NCBI GenBank assembly: GCA_050178015.1
Contig: JBFXGM010000025.1
Location: forward strand, 14,618 to 78,617
Source of the DNA: Gaoshiqia sp050178015
Lineage (GTDB): Bacteria > Bacteroidota > Bacteroidia > Bacteroidales > Prolixibacteraceae
Reading direction: 5' to 3'
DNA: 64,000 nt
Shown: positions 26,020 through 34,169 of the stretch, in pieces
Position numbering within the stretch: the stretch's first letter is position 1
How the letters are laid out: every line of letters starts with the position of its first letter
Notes under the pieces: model-generated
The model's input: the letters and a program-made list of their open reading frames with translations, nothing else
What the model was told of the DNA's origin: nothing
The model's database searches: none
Position numbers and translations under genes: made by a program

Positions 26020-28245
26020 ATGATACCCCAAACACCAAACGGAAAAGATGTTTTATTTTCGGTGTTGAACAGTTATTCGCAGGTGTTTTTTTCTACCTCG
26101 AAAACCTTGGCAGCATTCCTGGTGGCCATTAGTTTTTTTGACTACGGCGCAGGTATTGGCGGACTGATGGCTGTACTCATTGCAAATGCGCTGGCCTGGG
26201 GTTTGGGGTACAACACCTATTTTATCCGGTCCGGCCTATACGGCTTCAATGCCTTGTTGGTAGGATTGGGGGTAGGTTTATATTATCAGCCTTCGCCCGA
26301 GGTTTATGTTTTGGTAGGGGTTACGGCACTAAGCTGTTTTTTTCTAACTGTCGTTTTTCAGGGAGTGTTGGGTAAATACGGTCTTCCTTTTCTGAGCATG
26401 CCTTTTTTATTGATGATATGGACTGTGGCCCTTTCAGCCAACAGCCTCACCGCTTTGAACCTGAGCGATCGGGGTATTTTTGTGTACAACGAGCTGTACT
26501 CCTTTGGGGGGAAAGTGTTTGTGGATTATTACGAATTACTTGAAAACAGTATTCGTTCGTCCTTTATCCGCATTTATTTTCATTCGTTGGGGGCTATCTT
26601 TTTTCAATCCCACCTGCTTGCAGGAATAATCATCGCCTTGGGTCTGCTAATTTACTCACGCATTACTTTTGTGCTGTCAGTACTGGGATATGCCGTGGCC
26701 TTTTTGTTTTATAAGATGGTAGGCATCGAATTCGACTCCTTGGGATATACATTTATCGGATTTAATTATATTCTCACGGCTATTGCATTGGGGGGATATT
26801 ACTTAGTACCCGGAAGAGTAAGCTTTGGATGGATTACCGTGCTGTTACCAACAGTGGTTTTGATAACCATCAGCACCCAGCAGGTGTTTCTTCTGTTTCG
26901 GATTTCTCCCTACTCATTGCCTTTTAATGTAATTGTTTTGAGCTTTTTGTATGCTCTGAAACTACGGGAACAACGGCCTCTGCATTTAATTGAGACGCCG
27001 GTGCAGTTGGGCAAGCCCGAAAAAAACCTGTATCTCTACTCCGGAAATATGAAACGTTTTCCATCTGCCTACCCAGTCTCGGCAGTTATGCCATTCTATG
27101 GCGAGTGGATGGTAAGCCAGGCGCACAACGGCGAACATACTCATAAAGGAGCCTGGCGTCATGCGTGGGATTTTATCATCGTTAATCGCGAGGGGCAACA
27201 GTTTAAAAACTCAGGCGATTATGCTGAAGATTATTATTGTTTTGGGAAAGCCGTGCTGGCCCCTGCTGCCGGCACAGTGGCCGAAGTAATCAACCATGTT
27301 CCCGACAATATCATTGGCGATGTAAACATCAGGGAGAACTGGGGTAACACTGTAGTCATAAAACATAGCGATTCATTATACTCAAAAATGAGTCACTTAC
27401 AATATCAGTCAGTGGAAATAAAAGTAGGAGATTCGGTCAAAGCAGGCCAACTCATCGGAAGGTGTGGCAACTCCGGCCGCTCACCATACCCGCATCTGCA
27501 TGTCCAGTTCCAGGCTAACCCATATGTAGGATCTACCACCATCGACTATCCTTTTGGTCACTACTTGCTGAAAGGAGAAACAGGTTATTCTTTGAAATCA
27601 TTTGAATTTCCGCAAAAAGGCCAGTTGCTGGCCAATCCTACAAAAAATGAAGTGCTCCAAAATGCATTTCATTTTATCCCCGGCCAGCGAATGATTGTTT
27701 CGGTGGAAGTGGAATCGAAGGATTCAACTTGGGAAAAATCGGAAGATGTTTACACCTGGACTATTGGAACTGATGTTTACAACAATACCTTTATTCGTTG
27801 CGAGGAAAATGGTGAAACTGCTTACCTCTATAATTCAGGTGATATGCACTTTTTTACCAACTTCAACGGTAAAAACCATTCTCCGCTGTTTTGGTTTTAC
27901 GCTATGCTCTTTAAGATTCCGTTTGGATTTCAGGCCAACAGCCAGGTTAGTGACTCGCTGCCGGTTCATCTTCTTTTCAGCGGTATCCTGAAGTACCTGC
28001 AGGATTTCGTAGCTCCACTTCATTTGTTTTTGAAAGCAGAATTTCACCTCATAATGAAAGATCAAAGCGATATCCTGGCTTCAGATCATGTAAAAATGGA
28101 AGCAACGATTGTTCGAAAAATAGCCGGCAAAAAAATAGACGAATATAGAAGTCTGATTGAGGTGAGGCGTCAGGGTGATTTTGAACTGTACATAGAAAAC
28201 AAGAATACTAAGCTGAAAATATTATGCAAAAACGAACTGGATTGA
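26020..28245 (+). CDS. Urea-transporter domain fused to M23 metallopeptidase
   Basis: 741 residues from MIPQTPNGK; an ATG at 25981 would overlap the upstream gene by 38 nt. Residues ~15-310 form about ten membrane helices with both internal urea-transporter repeats: GLYGFNALLVGLGVG and later GFNYILTAIALGG. After a linker comes a LytM/M23 peptidase domain: RHAWDF (His 381, Asp 384), LAPAAGTVAEV, YSKMSHLQYQ (His 459) and PHLHVQF (His 492, 494), the full zinc set. About 200 residues of unclear fold follow. The M23 part should sit in the periplasm and could cut or bind peptidoglycan cross-bridges. Urea or a small amide is the expected channel substrate by family. An unusual fusion, fourth in the operon. 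Confidence 0.88.
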   Translation: MIPQTPNGKDVLFSVLNSYSQVFFSTSKTLAAFLVAISFFDYGAGIGGLMAVLIANALAWGLGYNTYFIRSGLYGFNALLVGLGVGLYYQPSPEVYVLVGVTALSCFFLTVVFQGVLGKYGLPFLSMPFLLMIWTVALSANSLTALNLSDRGIFVYNELYSFGGKVFVDYYELLENSIRSSFIRIYFHSLGAIFFQSHLLAGIIIALGLLIYSRITFVLSVLGYAVAFLFYKMVGIEFDSLGYTFIGFNYILTAIALGGYYLVPGRVSFGWITVLLPTVVLITISTQQVFLLFRISPYSLPFNVIVLSFLYALKLREQRPLHLIETPVQLGKPEKNLYLYSGNMKRFPSAYPVSAVMPFYGEWMVSQAHNGEHTHKGAWRHAWDFIIVNREGQQFKNSGDYAEDYYCFGKAVLAPAAGTVAEVINHVPDNIIGDVNIRENWGNTVVIKHSDSLYSKMSHLQYQSVEIKVGDSVKAGQLIGRCGNSGRSPYPHLHVQFQANPYVGSTTIDYPFGHYLLKGETGYSLKSFEFPQKGQLLANPTKNEVLQNAFHFIPGQRMIVSVEVESKDSTWEKSEDVYTWTIGTDVYNNTFIRCEENGETAYLYNSGDMHFFTNFNGKNHSPLFWFYAMLFKIPFGFQANSQVSDSLPVHLLFSGILKYLQDFVAPLHLFLKAEFHLIMKDQSDILASDHVKMEATIVRKIAGKKIDEYRSLIEVRRQGDFELYIENKNTKLKILCKNELD

Positions 28246-29546
28246 CAATTGTTTTGAGCCTGCTTTTGCTGAGTGTCCAGGCACAGCAGGAGCTCAATTA
28301 TACGGAGGTAAACCATCATTCTTACGAATTACTTTCACAGGGAAAATGGAAGGAGTTGATCAACTATTCAGAAGAAGCTCGCCAACAAGGGATTGACTTT
28401 TTCTATTTGCAAGCTCGTACAGGAATTGCGTACTATAATCTGGAAAAATATCGTTTGGCATCCGGTTGGTTCCTGAAAGCGTGGAAAAGAGACCAATCAT
28501 TTGATTGGCTCCAGGAATATCTCTACTATAGTTTACTATTTGGAGGACGGGCTACCGAAGCCTCCCAAACAGCCGGAAGCTTCTTCCCGGAAATGAAAGA
28601 AAAGATAGGATATGTCAGCAACCAGCTTACCCGTGTAGGCATAGAGGCAGGTTATAGTTTTAATCCCCGCTTCGATGCATCGACTGCTTCACCTCACGGA
28701 CAGCAGGTAGGTGTTGGGGAAAATTATGGAGAGGCTTTTTACCTGAAAGATTATCATTTTGAATCTTTCGACCTTAGTCACCGTATTTCTCCTGGCTTTT
28801 ATATGAATCATAACTTGCAATACATCAGCCAAAGCCAGGAGCAACACGCCGATTGGGGCGTTGGATATAATTATCCGATAAAAATCAGCCAACTGCAATA
28901 TTTTTTAAATCCACATTTTATTTTAGGCAAAAAGCTATATGTTTCACCATCATTCACCTTGATATGGGGAAACTATGATCTGATTATGGGGGATTACGAA
29001 CCCATGTCGTTCTATCTTTCAACGAATAAATATGCAGATTTTGTTTTCTCGACGGCAACTTGGTTCCATTGGGGGAATTTCTCTCCCGGTGCTGAAATTA
29101 ATCTGGCCGGGATAAACGATGAAAATTTCACTCAACTATCTGCATGGCTAACCGTTTACCCGCTGTCGAACTTAAATTTCTATTTTACACCACGCATCTA
29201 CTTAAAAGGCAATACCAACAACGAGTTGACTTATAATACATTTGGGATATCAGGAGGATTGCAGCTTGGACCTGTCCATTTTTACGGTTCATACCAGAAT
29301 GGAAGAATGGAAAATTTTATCGAATATGCAGGATATCTGGTGTACAATTTTCCGGGATCGACAAAACAAAAATTTTCAGGAAGCATTTTCTTTCCTGCTG
29401 GTAAAAAATACCAGTTCGCGTTGCGCTATGTCCTACAGGACATGACCGAAACATACTGGGTTTATACCGATATGATTCGGACTAATTCAGTTAATTACAC
29501 CTATACAAAACATACTTTAACAGCTGGAATAGCATGGAATTTTTAA
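28224..29546 (+). CDS. Secreted TPR plus outer-membrane beta-barrel protein
   Basis: 440 residues with signal peptide (QKRTGLTIVLSLLLLSVQAQ). Residues ~25-120 contain TPR-like helices (ARTGIAYYNLEKYRLASGWFLKAW). From ~135 on, alternating aromatic strands (VGIEAGYSFNPRF, GLQLGPVHFYGSYQNG, HTLTAGIAWNF at the very end) look like a 12-stranded or larger barrel closing on a terminal Phe. It resembles the YaiO-type barrel family, but that match is by eye only. It overlaps the previous gene by 22 nt and the next by 13 nt, so translation is likely coupled. Possible role: outer-membrane exit or anchoring site for whatever the operon makes. Confidence 0.78.
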   Translation: MQKRTGLTIVLSLLLLSVQAQQELNYTEVNHHSYELLSQGKWKELINYSEEARQQGIDFFYLQARTGIAYYNLEKYRLASGWFLKAWKRDQSFDWLQEYLYYSLLFGGRATEASQTAGSFFPEMKEKIGYVSNQLTRVGIEAGYSFNPRFDASTASPHGQQVGVGENYGEAFYLKDYHFESFDLSHRISPGFYMNHNLQYISQSQEQHADWGVGYNYPIKISQLQYFLNPHFILGKKLYVSPSFTLIWGNYDLIMGDYEPMSFYLSTNKYADFVFSTATWFHWGNFSPGAEINLAGINDENFTQLSAWLTVYPLSNLNFYFTPRIYLKGNTNNELTYNTFGISGGLQLGPVHFYGSYQNGRMENFIEYAGYLVYNFPGSTKQKFSGSIFFPAGKKYQFALRYVLQDMTETYWVYTDMIRTNSVNYTYTKHTLTAGIAWNF

Positions 29547-30157
29547 AAAAAACAATTACCTTGATGATCTTATTGTTCGTCGTTTCGACATCCAAGGCTC
29601 AGGTAAATCAGGAAAAACTGGAACAGGCATTTGCCCAGAGTTATCAGTTGGAGGGTGCAAAAAGTTATCTGGCTTCGATTGATGTGATGAAACAGGTATA
29701 TGATCGGTCATCTTATGAAATCAACTTGCGGTTGGGCTGGTTATATTATCTTTCAGGAAGGTTTGATGAATCTGTAACATATTATTCGCGTGCACTGCAA
29801 TTAAAGCCCTATTCAGAGGAAGCCCGAAATGGTCTGATTCTACCCAAAACAGCACAGGGATATTGGAACGAAGTAGTTGAAATTTATGCATACATTCTGG
29901 AAAATAACCCAAATAACACTGTCGCGATGTTTCGGTTGGGCATGGTGTATTACGAACGACGAAGCTACGATAAAGCATTACCTCTTTTCAAAAAAGTTGT
30001 CGATTTGTATCCGTTCGACTATGACGGGTTGCTTATGCTTGGGTGGACTTGTTATTTTACCGGAAATTATAATCACGCAAAAGTACTGTTCAATAAAGTT
30101 AAGCTACATAATCCTGACGATGAATCAGCAAACCAAGGACTGCAACTGATAAAATAA
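29534..30157 (+). CDS. Secreted tetratricopeptide-repeat protein
   Basis: 207 residues. Signal peptide MEFLKKTITLMILLFVVSTSKAQ, then four to five TPR units (LRLGWLYYLSGRFDESVTYYSRAL, VAMFRLGMVYYERRSYDKALPLF, LLMLGWTCYFTGNYNHAKVLF). TPRs serve as protein-protein scaffolds; exported, it is probably periplasmic. Last gene of the operon, overlapping the barrel gene by 13 nt. It could bridge the inner-membrane UT-M23 fusion to the barrel. The downstream hairpin at 30333 ends the transcript. Confidence 0.85.
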   Translation: MEFLKKTITLMILLFVVSTSKAQVNQEKLEQAFAQSYQLEGAKSYLASIDVMKQVYDRSSYEINLRLGWLYYLSGRFDESVTYYSRALQLKPYSEEARNGLILPKTAQGYWNEVVEIYAYILENNPNNTVAMFRLGMVYYERRSYDKALPLFKKVVDLYPFDYDGLLMLGWTCYFTGNYNHAKVLFNKVKLHNPDDESANQGLQLIK

Positions 30158-30548
30158 ACATGGTACTTCGCCCTGAAAGTAAATCTGGCTTTTTAACATT
30201 CCGAAGGAGTGTGAATATTTTCCGGCCAATAATTGTTTGGATTTGAACCAGTGGTAGAGATATATGGTTGGCTCTGCCAGGTATAACCCGATCGTCAGTT
30301 TACAGAAGGATATTGAATTCATACAAAAAATTAAAACCCTGGACTCTGCCAGGGTTTTTTCAACTGTGAATCTTCCGAGAGAAAGACAATCAACACCCTA
30401 TCGAATAAACTTTCTCTATTGTACGATAACACCAGTCTATGAAAAAAAGTTATCCACGTTCAAAGAAACTATTTTAATTTGTATTTTTTGAAAAGATCTT
30501 GTGGACAAATTGTGGATATATTTTGTAGCCATATCTTTCGGAAGTTTT
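30158..30548. other. Non-coding gap after the six-gene operon
   Basis: 391 bp. Holds the 30333 terminator and A/T-rich sequence. A 75-codon plus-strand ORF (30264-30491) runs through that terminator and has no recognisable features, so it is not called. Nothing else seen. Confidence 0.6.
30333..30360 (+). terminator. Operon terminator with ACTCTG loop (copy 2)
   Basis: Perfect 10-bp stem AAAACCCTGG / CCAGGGTTTT (30333-30342 and 30349-30358) followed by T's, 175 nt past the last operon gene. Same design as the hairpins at 22600 and 32246. Confidence 0.85.
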
Positions 30549-31100
30549 TTATTCCATGTGCGAGAGAGTTTTCCAATCAAGGGATGAGTAACACATGATT
30601 ATTTCTCCCGGTGTGGCAAAAAATTCGATAAAATTCTTGTGTTTGTCAAGAATAACATCGGTCAGAATGTTGAAATACGGCAGATCAAATTTTTGATAGA
30701 TATAACTGTTTATTTCCGCGTGTTTGAAAGTATGACTGTGTAATTGAACCAAGCAAAATACGAGCCGGTCATCGTGAAAATAAAGTTGAAATTTTGCTTT
30801 GGGGTCTCCGGATTTTAATCCGTAAGTGAAAATGGTAACAAGATCGGATGAACTTTTTTTTCGATAAACATAGAATGGACTACCAAGTTCTCTCTCAACG
30901 TTTTTGCTATTCTCCTGAAAGGAAAGATTGTCCAGGATGAGAATGTCTTTTTTAACCCGTAGGAATACTTTGGGTATTTTGCTCATCTCTTTTACTTTTA
31001 GTACATAATCCAATTGTTGTCGGTATGAGAGATGAAGGTGACTGTATGGGCTCGAAAGATATTTTTCATGTGCCTTAGTTACATATTGGAATGTAGTCAT
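30549..31100 (-). CDS. Hypothetical protein, 183 residues
   Basis: Not recognised. No signal peptide or membrane helix; mixed alpha/beta with hydrophobic strands (KVFLRVKKDILILDNLSF, FQLYFHDDRLVFCLVQL). The central block ELGSPFYVYRKKSSSDLVTIFTYG followed by a charged loop reads like a folded soluble domain, and codon use is ordinary, so it is probably a real gene. It stands alone on the minus strand between the six-gene operon and the repeat region, with A/T-rich DNA upstream. No partner gene is adjacent. Function unknown. Confidence 0.6.
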   Translation of the reverse strand: MTTFQYVTKAHEKYLSSPYSHLHLSYRQQLDYVLKVKEMSKIPKVFLRVKKDILILDNLSFQENSKNVERELGSPFYVYRKKSSSDLVTIFTYGLKSGDPKAKFQLYFHDDRLVFCLVQLHSHTFKHAEINSYIYQKFDLPYFNILTDVILDKHKNFIEFFATPGEIIMCYSSLDWKTLSHME

Positions 31101-31427
31101 ATATTAAAATTAATATCGTTATTAATTTGTGCAATAAACTTATTGAGTGACGAATTCTAGTTTAAATATTACTGAAAAAATTATTGGTTACTTTAAAAGT
31201 AAAAATACTGATATCCATTAGTTTGGACAATAGACTAATTATGGACACGCACAGCCGGGACCATGATTTTTTTGATCGTGCTGATATATTGATGAAGCTG
31301 GCTGTCTATATAATGTCTCTTTCTCAAATTGATTGAATAGAGTACTTTTGAAGTAATGTAGATGTTTTTGTCGGCATTTACAGGTGAATTAATAATGCAT
31401 TAATGCAATTAGTTTAAGTGTTTTTTT

Positions 31428-31460
31428 GGACACTGACCTCGAGGAGGTTAGTGTCCTTTA
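31428..31460 (+). terminator. Orphan terminator-like hairpin
   Basis: 13-bp stem GGACACTGACCTC (31428-31440) with GAGGTTAGTGTCC (31444-31456), one G-T wobble, 3-nt loop, then TTTAATTT. A T run also precedes it, so it could act on either strand. No gene ends nearby; it may close a small RNA. Confidence 0.55.
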
Positions 31461-31585
31461 ATTTATAGCGTATGGTAAACTGCCGAGAATTGGGTTTTAT
31501 ACCACCTCATTATGGTGAGAGTGGGTTATTGGATAAATCGTCTAGTTTAACAAAAGATCATGTTGCCTGAAAAGTTTTATAGGCA

Positions 31586-31605
31586 GGTGGTATCAATATA
31601 CCACC
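31586..31605. repeat. 8-bp inverted repeat
   Basis: GGTGGTAT - CAAT - ATACCACC. A partly matching ATACCACC also occurs near 31499. Role unknown; not followed by T's, so not a terminator. Confidence 0.5.
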
Positions 31606-31746
31606 GAGCCCCACATTCAGGATAACCGGACCAAAGAAATTTTTACGTATAGGGCTCCAAAAAAGGATATTATCAAAAGCCAATAGGCACCCATCATCCC
31701 AAAATGGAATTTGTTCCCGCACTAACCGTCAGAAGTCAGGAAAAAA

Positions 31747-31765
31747 GTTTACCAATTTGGTAAAC
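31747..31765. promoter_or_regulatory. Perfect 19-bp palindrome, possible operator
   Basis: GTTTACCAA-T-TTGGTAAAC, a perfect 9-1-9 dyad about 130 bp before the repeat-containing ORF. The same GGTAAAC half occurs near 31474. Operator-like symmetry; the binding protein is unknown. Confidence 0.4.
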
Positions 31766-31898
31766 CATAAACCTGGTAGTAAAATCATAACAAACAGAAT
31801 GTCTGTCTATTGCAATTACGCAATTCCCCTGCAGGTCCAAATTAAAGAACAAGAGGCAAAATACAGAATATTAAAAAATACAGCGCATTATAGTTAAC

Positions 31899-32216
31899 AT
31901 GGCAATTATGAAGCAGCCAAATCCGGATCCGCTAAAAGTCAATAAGCTCGGGACATCCAGCGCACCGATCGATTTAATCGATGATATTAAAAATATGGCG
32001 GCTATACGGAGCCTATACTGTTTCTATACGGAAGCTATACGGGCGCTATACGGAGCCTATACGGAAAGTTTACGGAACCTATATCGAAGCTATACGGAAA
32101 TCGGTCCTTGGAATGGAAGCTGCAGAATGTTTATCAGTATTAAAAGAGGGGGCATTGACCTATACAAAGATGCTGATGTGATTTTCAAAATTTCAGCATT
32201 ATCGATCTTGCTTTAA
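31899..32216 (+). CDS. Doubtful ORF containing the 11-bp repeat array
   Basis: 105 codons. The middle encodes an 11-residue repeat: AIRSLYCFYTE, AIRALYGAYTE, SLRNLYRSYTE. This follows directly from the 11-bp DNA repeat, since three DNA units equal eleven codons. The same repeat is open in another frame as well (LYGAYTVSIRK-like), so coding is not proven by openness alone. Flanking parts show no known domain. A terminator sits 30 nt after the stop, which supports a transcript ending here. Either a small protein with amphipathic repeats or a chance ORF over a DNA repeat. Confidence 0.35.
   Translation: MAIMKQPNPDPLKVNKLGTSSAPIDLIDDIKNMAAIRSLYCFYTEAIRALYGAYTESLRNLYRSYTEIGPWNGSCRMFISIKRGGIDLYKDADVIFKISALSILL
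32002..32100 (+). repeat. Tandem array of nine 11-bp units
   Basis: Exactly 99 bp made of nine consecutive 11-bp units, consensus CTATACGGAAG. Units 1 and 5 are identical (CTATACGGAGC), units 3, 4, 6 and 9 differ by one to three bases, and units 2, 7 and 8 are more diverged. The 11-bp period is close to one DNA helical turn, so each unit presents the same face of the helix. No spacers, so it is not a CRISPR array. Confidence 0.9.
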
Positions 32217-32245
32217 TTTTCCGGCTGTTCTTGATTTTAAATCAT

Positions 32246-32270
32246 AAACCCCGACCTCTGCCGGGGTTTG
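32246..32270 (+). terminator. Terminator-like hairpin with CTCTG loop (copy 3)
   Basis: AAACCCCG / CGGGGTTT stem around ACCTCTGC, 30 nt after the repeat ORF. The T run is short (TTTGGTG), so it is weaker than copies 1 and 2. Confidence 0.6.
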
Positions 32271-32517
32271 GTGTTGTTTTGTTTTTAATGGTCGCGATCT
32301 TGGGAAGATCATTTCAAAATAACAAAACAGGACTAATTGCGATTTTAAGCTACCTCAAATGTAAAAGAAAAAGAGGTAGGTTTTATTTTTGAGGCGTGTA
32401 CAAAATGTTGACAGTTTCCGGGATTAAGATTCTTGAAACGTGTGGCTAATTTGTAATTATGTACTCGGATTGTAAGCGTTCCCCGGACATAGCGTGTTGG
32501 TATTGCGAGGTAGGCCC

Positions 32518-33510
32518 TCAGCTTATGGGTTCCAGTTGTGGCGGCAAATTATAAGTGTGGATAAAGGTAAGAAGATCATCCTTTTTCGCTAGTCCGAGTT
32601 TCTTCTTCAGCCTGAACCGGCTTTTTCTGACACTGTCAGCGGATATATTTAGCAAATCAGCTAATTGGTTGGTGTTCAATCCGGTTATCATAGCAGATAC
32701 AATTACCAGATCATATTGGGTGAGATTGGTGTAATGACTTGTGAACCGGGAAATAAAATGAGGATAAGTTTGGTTAAACTTGAGCTGAAAGATGGCCCAG
32801 TTATCCGTAAGCAATGTTTTTGTTTTAATTTGGCTTTTTAGTTTTAGCAAAATATTACGGTCGGTTTCAGACAAGTTGTTGTGTGAAAGTTCATGCCGAA
32901 TGGTATCGTTAATGGAATGGATCGTATTACTGATCTCTATCGTGTTGAGGGATTCTAGTATCAGCTCTTCCTCATGTTTTTCCAGCCGTTCCTTTAGTGT
33001 ATTGTTTTGTTCAAATGCCTGTTTGATTTCATTTTCCCGGGTGAGAAGCAGATTTTCCAGTTCCTGTATTTTTATGGCAAGATCGGCTTCTATTTCTCTG
33101 ACTGATTTTTCAGTCAAAGCCTGCTGTGTAGCCTTTTTTTTCAGTTGGGAGGAAATGGCTGCCAACAGTTCTATTCGGGTAAAGGGTTTGGTGAGGTAAT
33201 CATCTGCGCCTTGCTCCATTCCCCTTCGGAAATGCTGTCTTTCTCCCAATGCGGTTATCAGTATGAATTGGGTGTGGTTATCTGTGTTTCGGTTTTTCCA
33301 GTTTTCCAGCACTTCCCAGCCATTCATGTCCGGCATCAGGATATCGCATAAAATCAGGTCTGGTTTTTCACGGCAGGCAATTTCCAGTCCGGTTTGTCCA
33401 TTTTCTGCAGATTTTACCCGGAAACCTTCCAGTTCGAGCATTTCGGTGATCCCTAAACGTAGTTCGGTTTCATCTTCTATAATCAAAATAAGTACTTTTT
33501 GATTCATCAT
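32518..33510 (-). CDS. Response regulator: receiver, coiled coil, LuxR-type HTH
   Basis: 330 residues. Receiver with phospho-Asp in LILCDILMPDMNG (about residue 56) and Lys in DDYLTKPFTRIEL. A long charged helical linker follows (LENLLLTRENEIKQAF, NTLKERLEKHEEELI), likely a dimerising coiled coil. The C-terminal helix-turn-helix is NQLADLLNISADSVRKSRFRLKKKLG, of LuxR or two-component DNA-binding type. The real start is one of two adjacent ATGs at 33510/33507; the longer frame upstream overlaps the neighbour. It is 8 nt downstream of the HEAT-repeat gene, so co-transcribed. Its receiver is close to that at 21298-22380, suggesting gene duplication. Confidence 0.88.
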   Translation of the reverse strand: MMNQKVLILIIEDETELRLGITEMLELEGFRVKSAENGQTGLEIACREKPDLILCDILMPDMNGWEVLENWKNRNTDNHTQFILITALGERQHFRRGMEQGADDYLTKPFTRIELLAAISSQLKKKATQQALTEKSVREIEADLAIKIQELENLLLTRENEIKQAFEQNNTLKERLEKHEEELILESLNTIEISNTIHSINDTIRHELSHNNLSETDRNILLKLKSQIKTKTLLTDNWAIFQLKFNQTYPHFISRFTSHYTNLTQYDLVIVSAMITGLNTNQLADLLNISADSVRKSRFRLKKKLGLAKKDDLLTFIHTYNLPPQLEPIS

Positions 33511-33518
33511 TTTGTGGT

Positions 33519-34067
33519 TTAAAACTGCTGCGGGGCAATCCCTTCTTCCAATACAGGCAGAAAATCGAGTAAGTCGAGCAATAGATTTTTCTTCTCTTCC
33601 CCGGCCGTAGGGATGGCTTCTTTTATTTTGCGGCTTTCCTGTTCGCAAGTGGCTTTCGAGATTCTGCCGGTCATGTTGGTGATGACGGTGTGGGCCTCAA
33701 AAGCCACCATAAAGTCATTTTCGATGACCAGATCGATAAACAAAGGCAGGTGAGCGCTGAAATCCATTCCGTTTTCCCAACAAGCCGAAACCAGGTATGG
33801 CAGTTCGTTGACATAGTGCTTGTTCTGAATGGCATCGATGATAAGCGGGATGGCATCAGTGTGCTTCAGTTCGGCCAGCAGGCGGGTAATCTGTTTCTTG
33901 ATTTCCTGGTTGCCGGTACTGTGAAGTAATTCAATCAATAACGGAATATAGGCTGAATTCCCTGTTTCGCTTAACTGGTTGATCGTTTTAGAAACCAGCT
34001 CGGAATCATTCGATTGTAAATTGCTAATGATTTCTTTATTGAGTTTTTTGGATGCTTCGTTTGTCAT
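33519..34067 (-). CDS. HEAT-repeat-like helical protein
   Basis: 182 residues, all helical. Repeats of the HEAT type can be traced: LVSKTINQLSETGNSAYIPLLIELL, IKKQITRLLAELKHTDAIPLIIDAI, then YLVSACWENGMDFSAHLPLFIDLV. Such repeats form protein-binding solenoids. Start chosen at MTNEASK because the longer in-frame extension reaches across the divergent MATE promoter. It is first in a two-gene operon with the response regulator, so it may tune that regulator or a kinase; this is inference. Confidence 0.8.
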   Translation of the reverse strand: MTNEASKKLNKEIISNLQSNDSELVSKTINQLSETGNSAYIPLLIELLHSTGNQEIKKQITRLLAELKHTDAIPLIIDAIQNKHYVNELPYLVSACWENGMDFSAHLPLFIDLVIENDFMVAFEAHTVITNMTGRISKATCEQESRKIKEAIPTAGEEKKNLLLDLLDFLPVLEEGIAPQQF

Positions 34068-34147
34068 GTTCGGTTTGCTTTGGACGGTAAAAGTAATATT
34101 TTCAGAACTATTTAAAAGCTGTTTAGGTTGGGGTTTTGTTGAATGTT

Positions 34148-34155
34148 TACTTTTG
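34148..34155 (+). promoter_or_regulatory. -7 box for the MATE gene
   Basis: TACTTTTG fits TAnnTTTG, 15 nt before the ATG. A TTG at 34128-34130 is at a workable distance for a -33 element. Confidence 0.5.
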
Positions 34156-34169
34156 TGCAAACAATTTTC

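Larger units (their letters stand above)
31101..31898. other. Long non-coding stretch with inverted repeats
   Basis: 798 bp with no credible gene. It contains a strong GC-richer hairpin at 31428, a second at 31586 and a perfect palindrome at 31747, listed separately. These suggest a non-coding transcript or decayed mobile DNA. No transposase remnant was recognised. Confidence 0.55.

Noticed and set aside
30264..30491. 75-codon plus-strand ORF after the six-gene operon
   Set aside because: It runs through the strong terminator at 30333 and shows no recognisable features.
32002..32100. Possible CRISPR array
   Set aside because: Units are 11 bp and directly adjacent with no spacers; no cas genes nearby.
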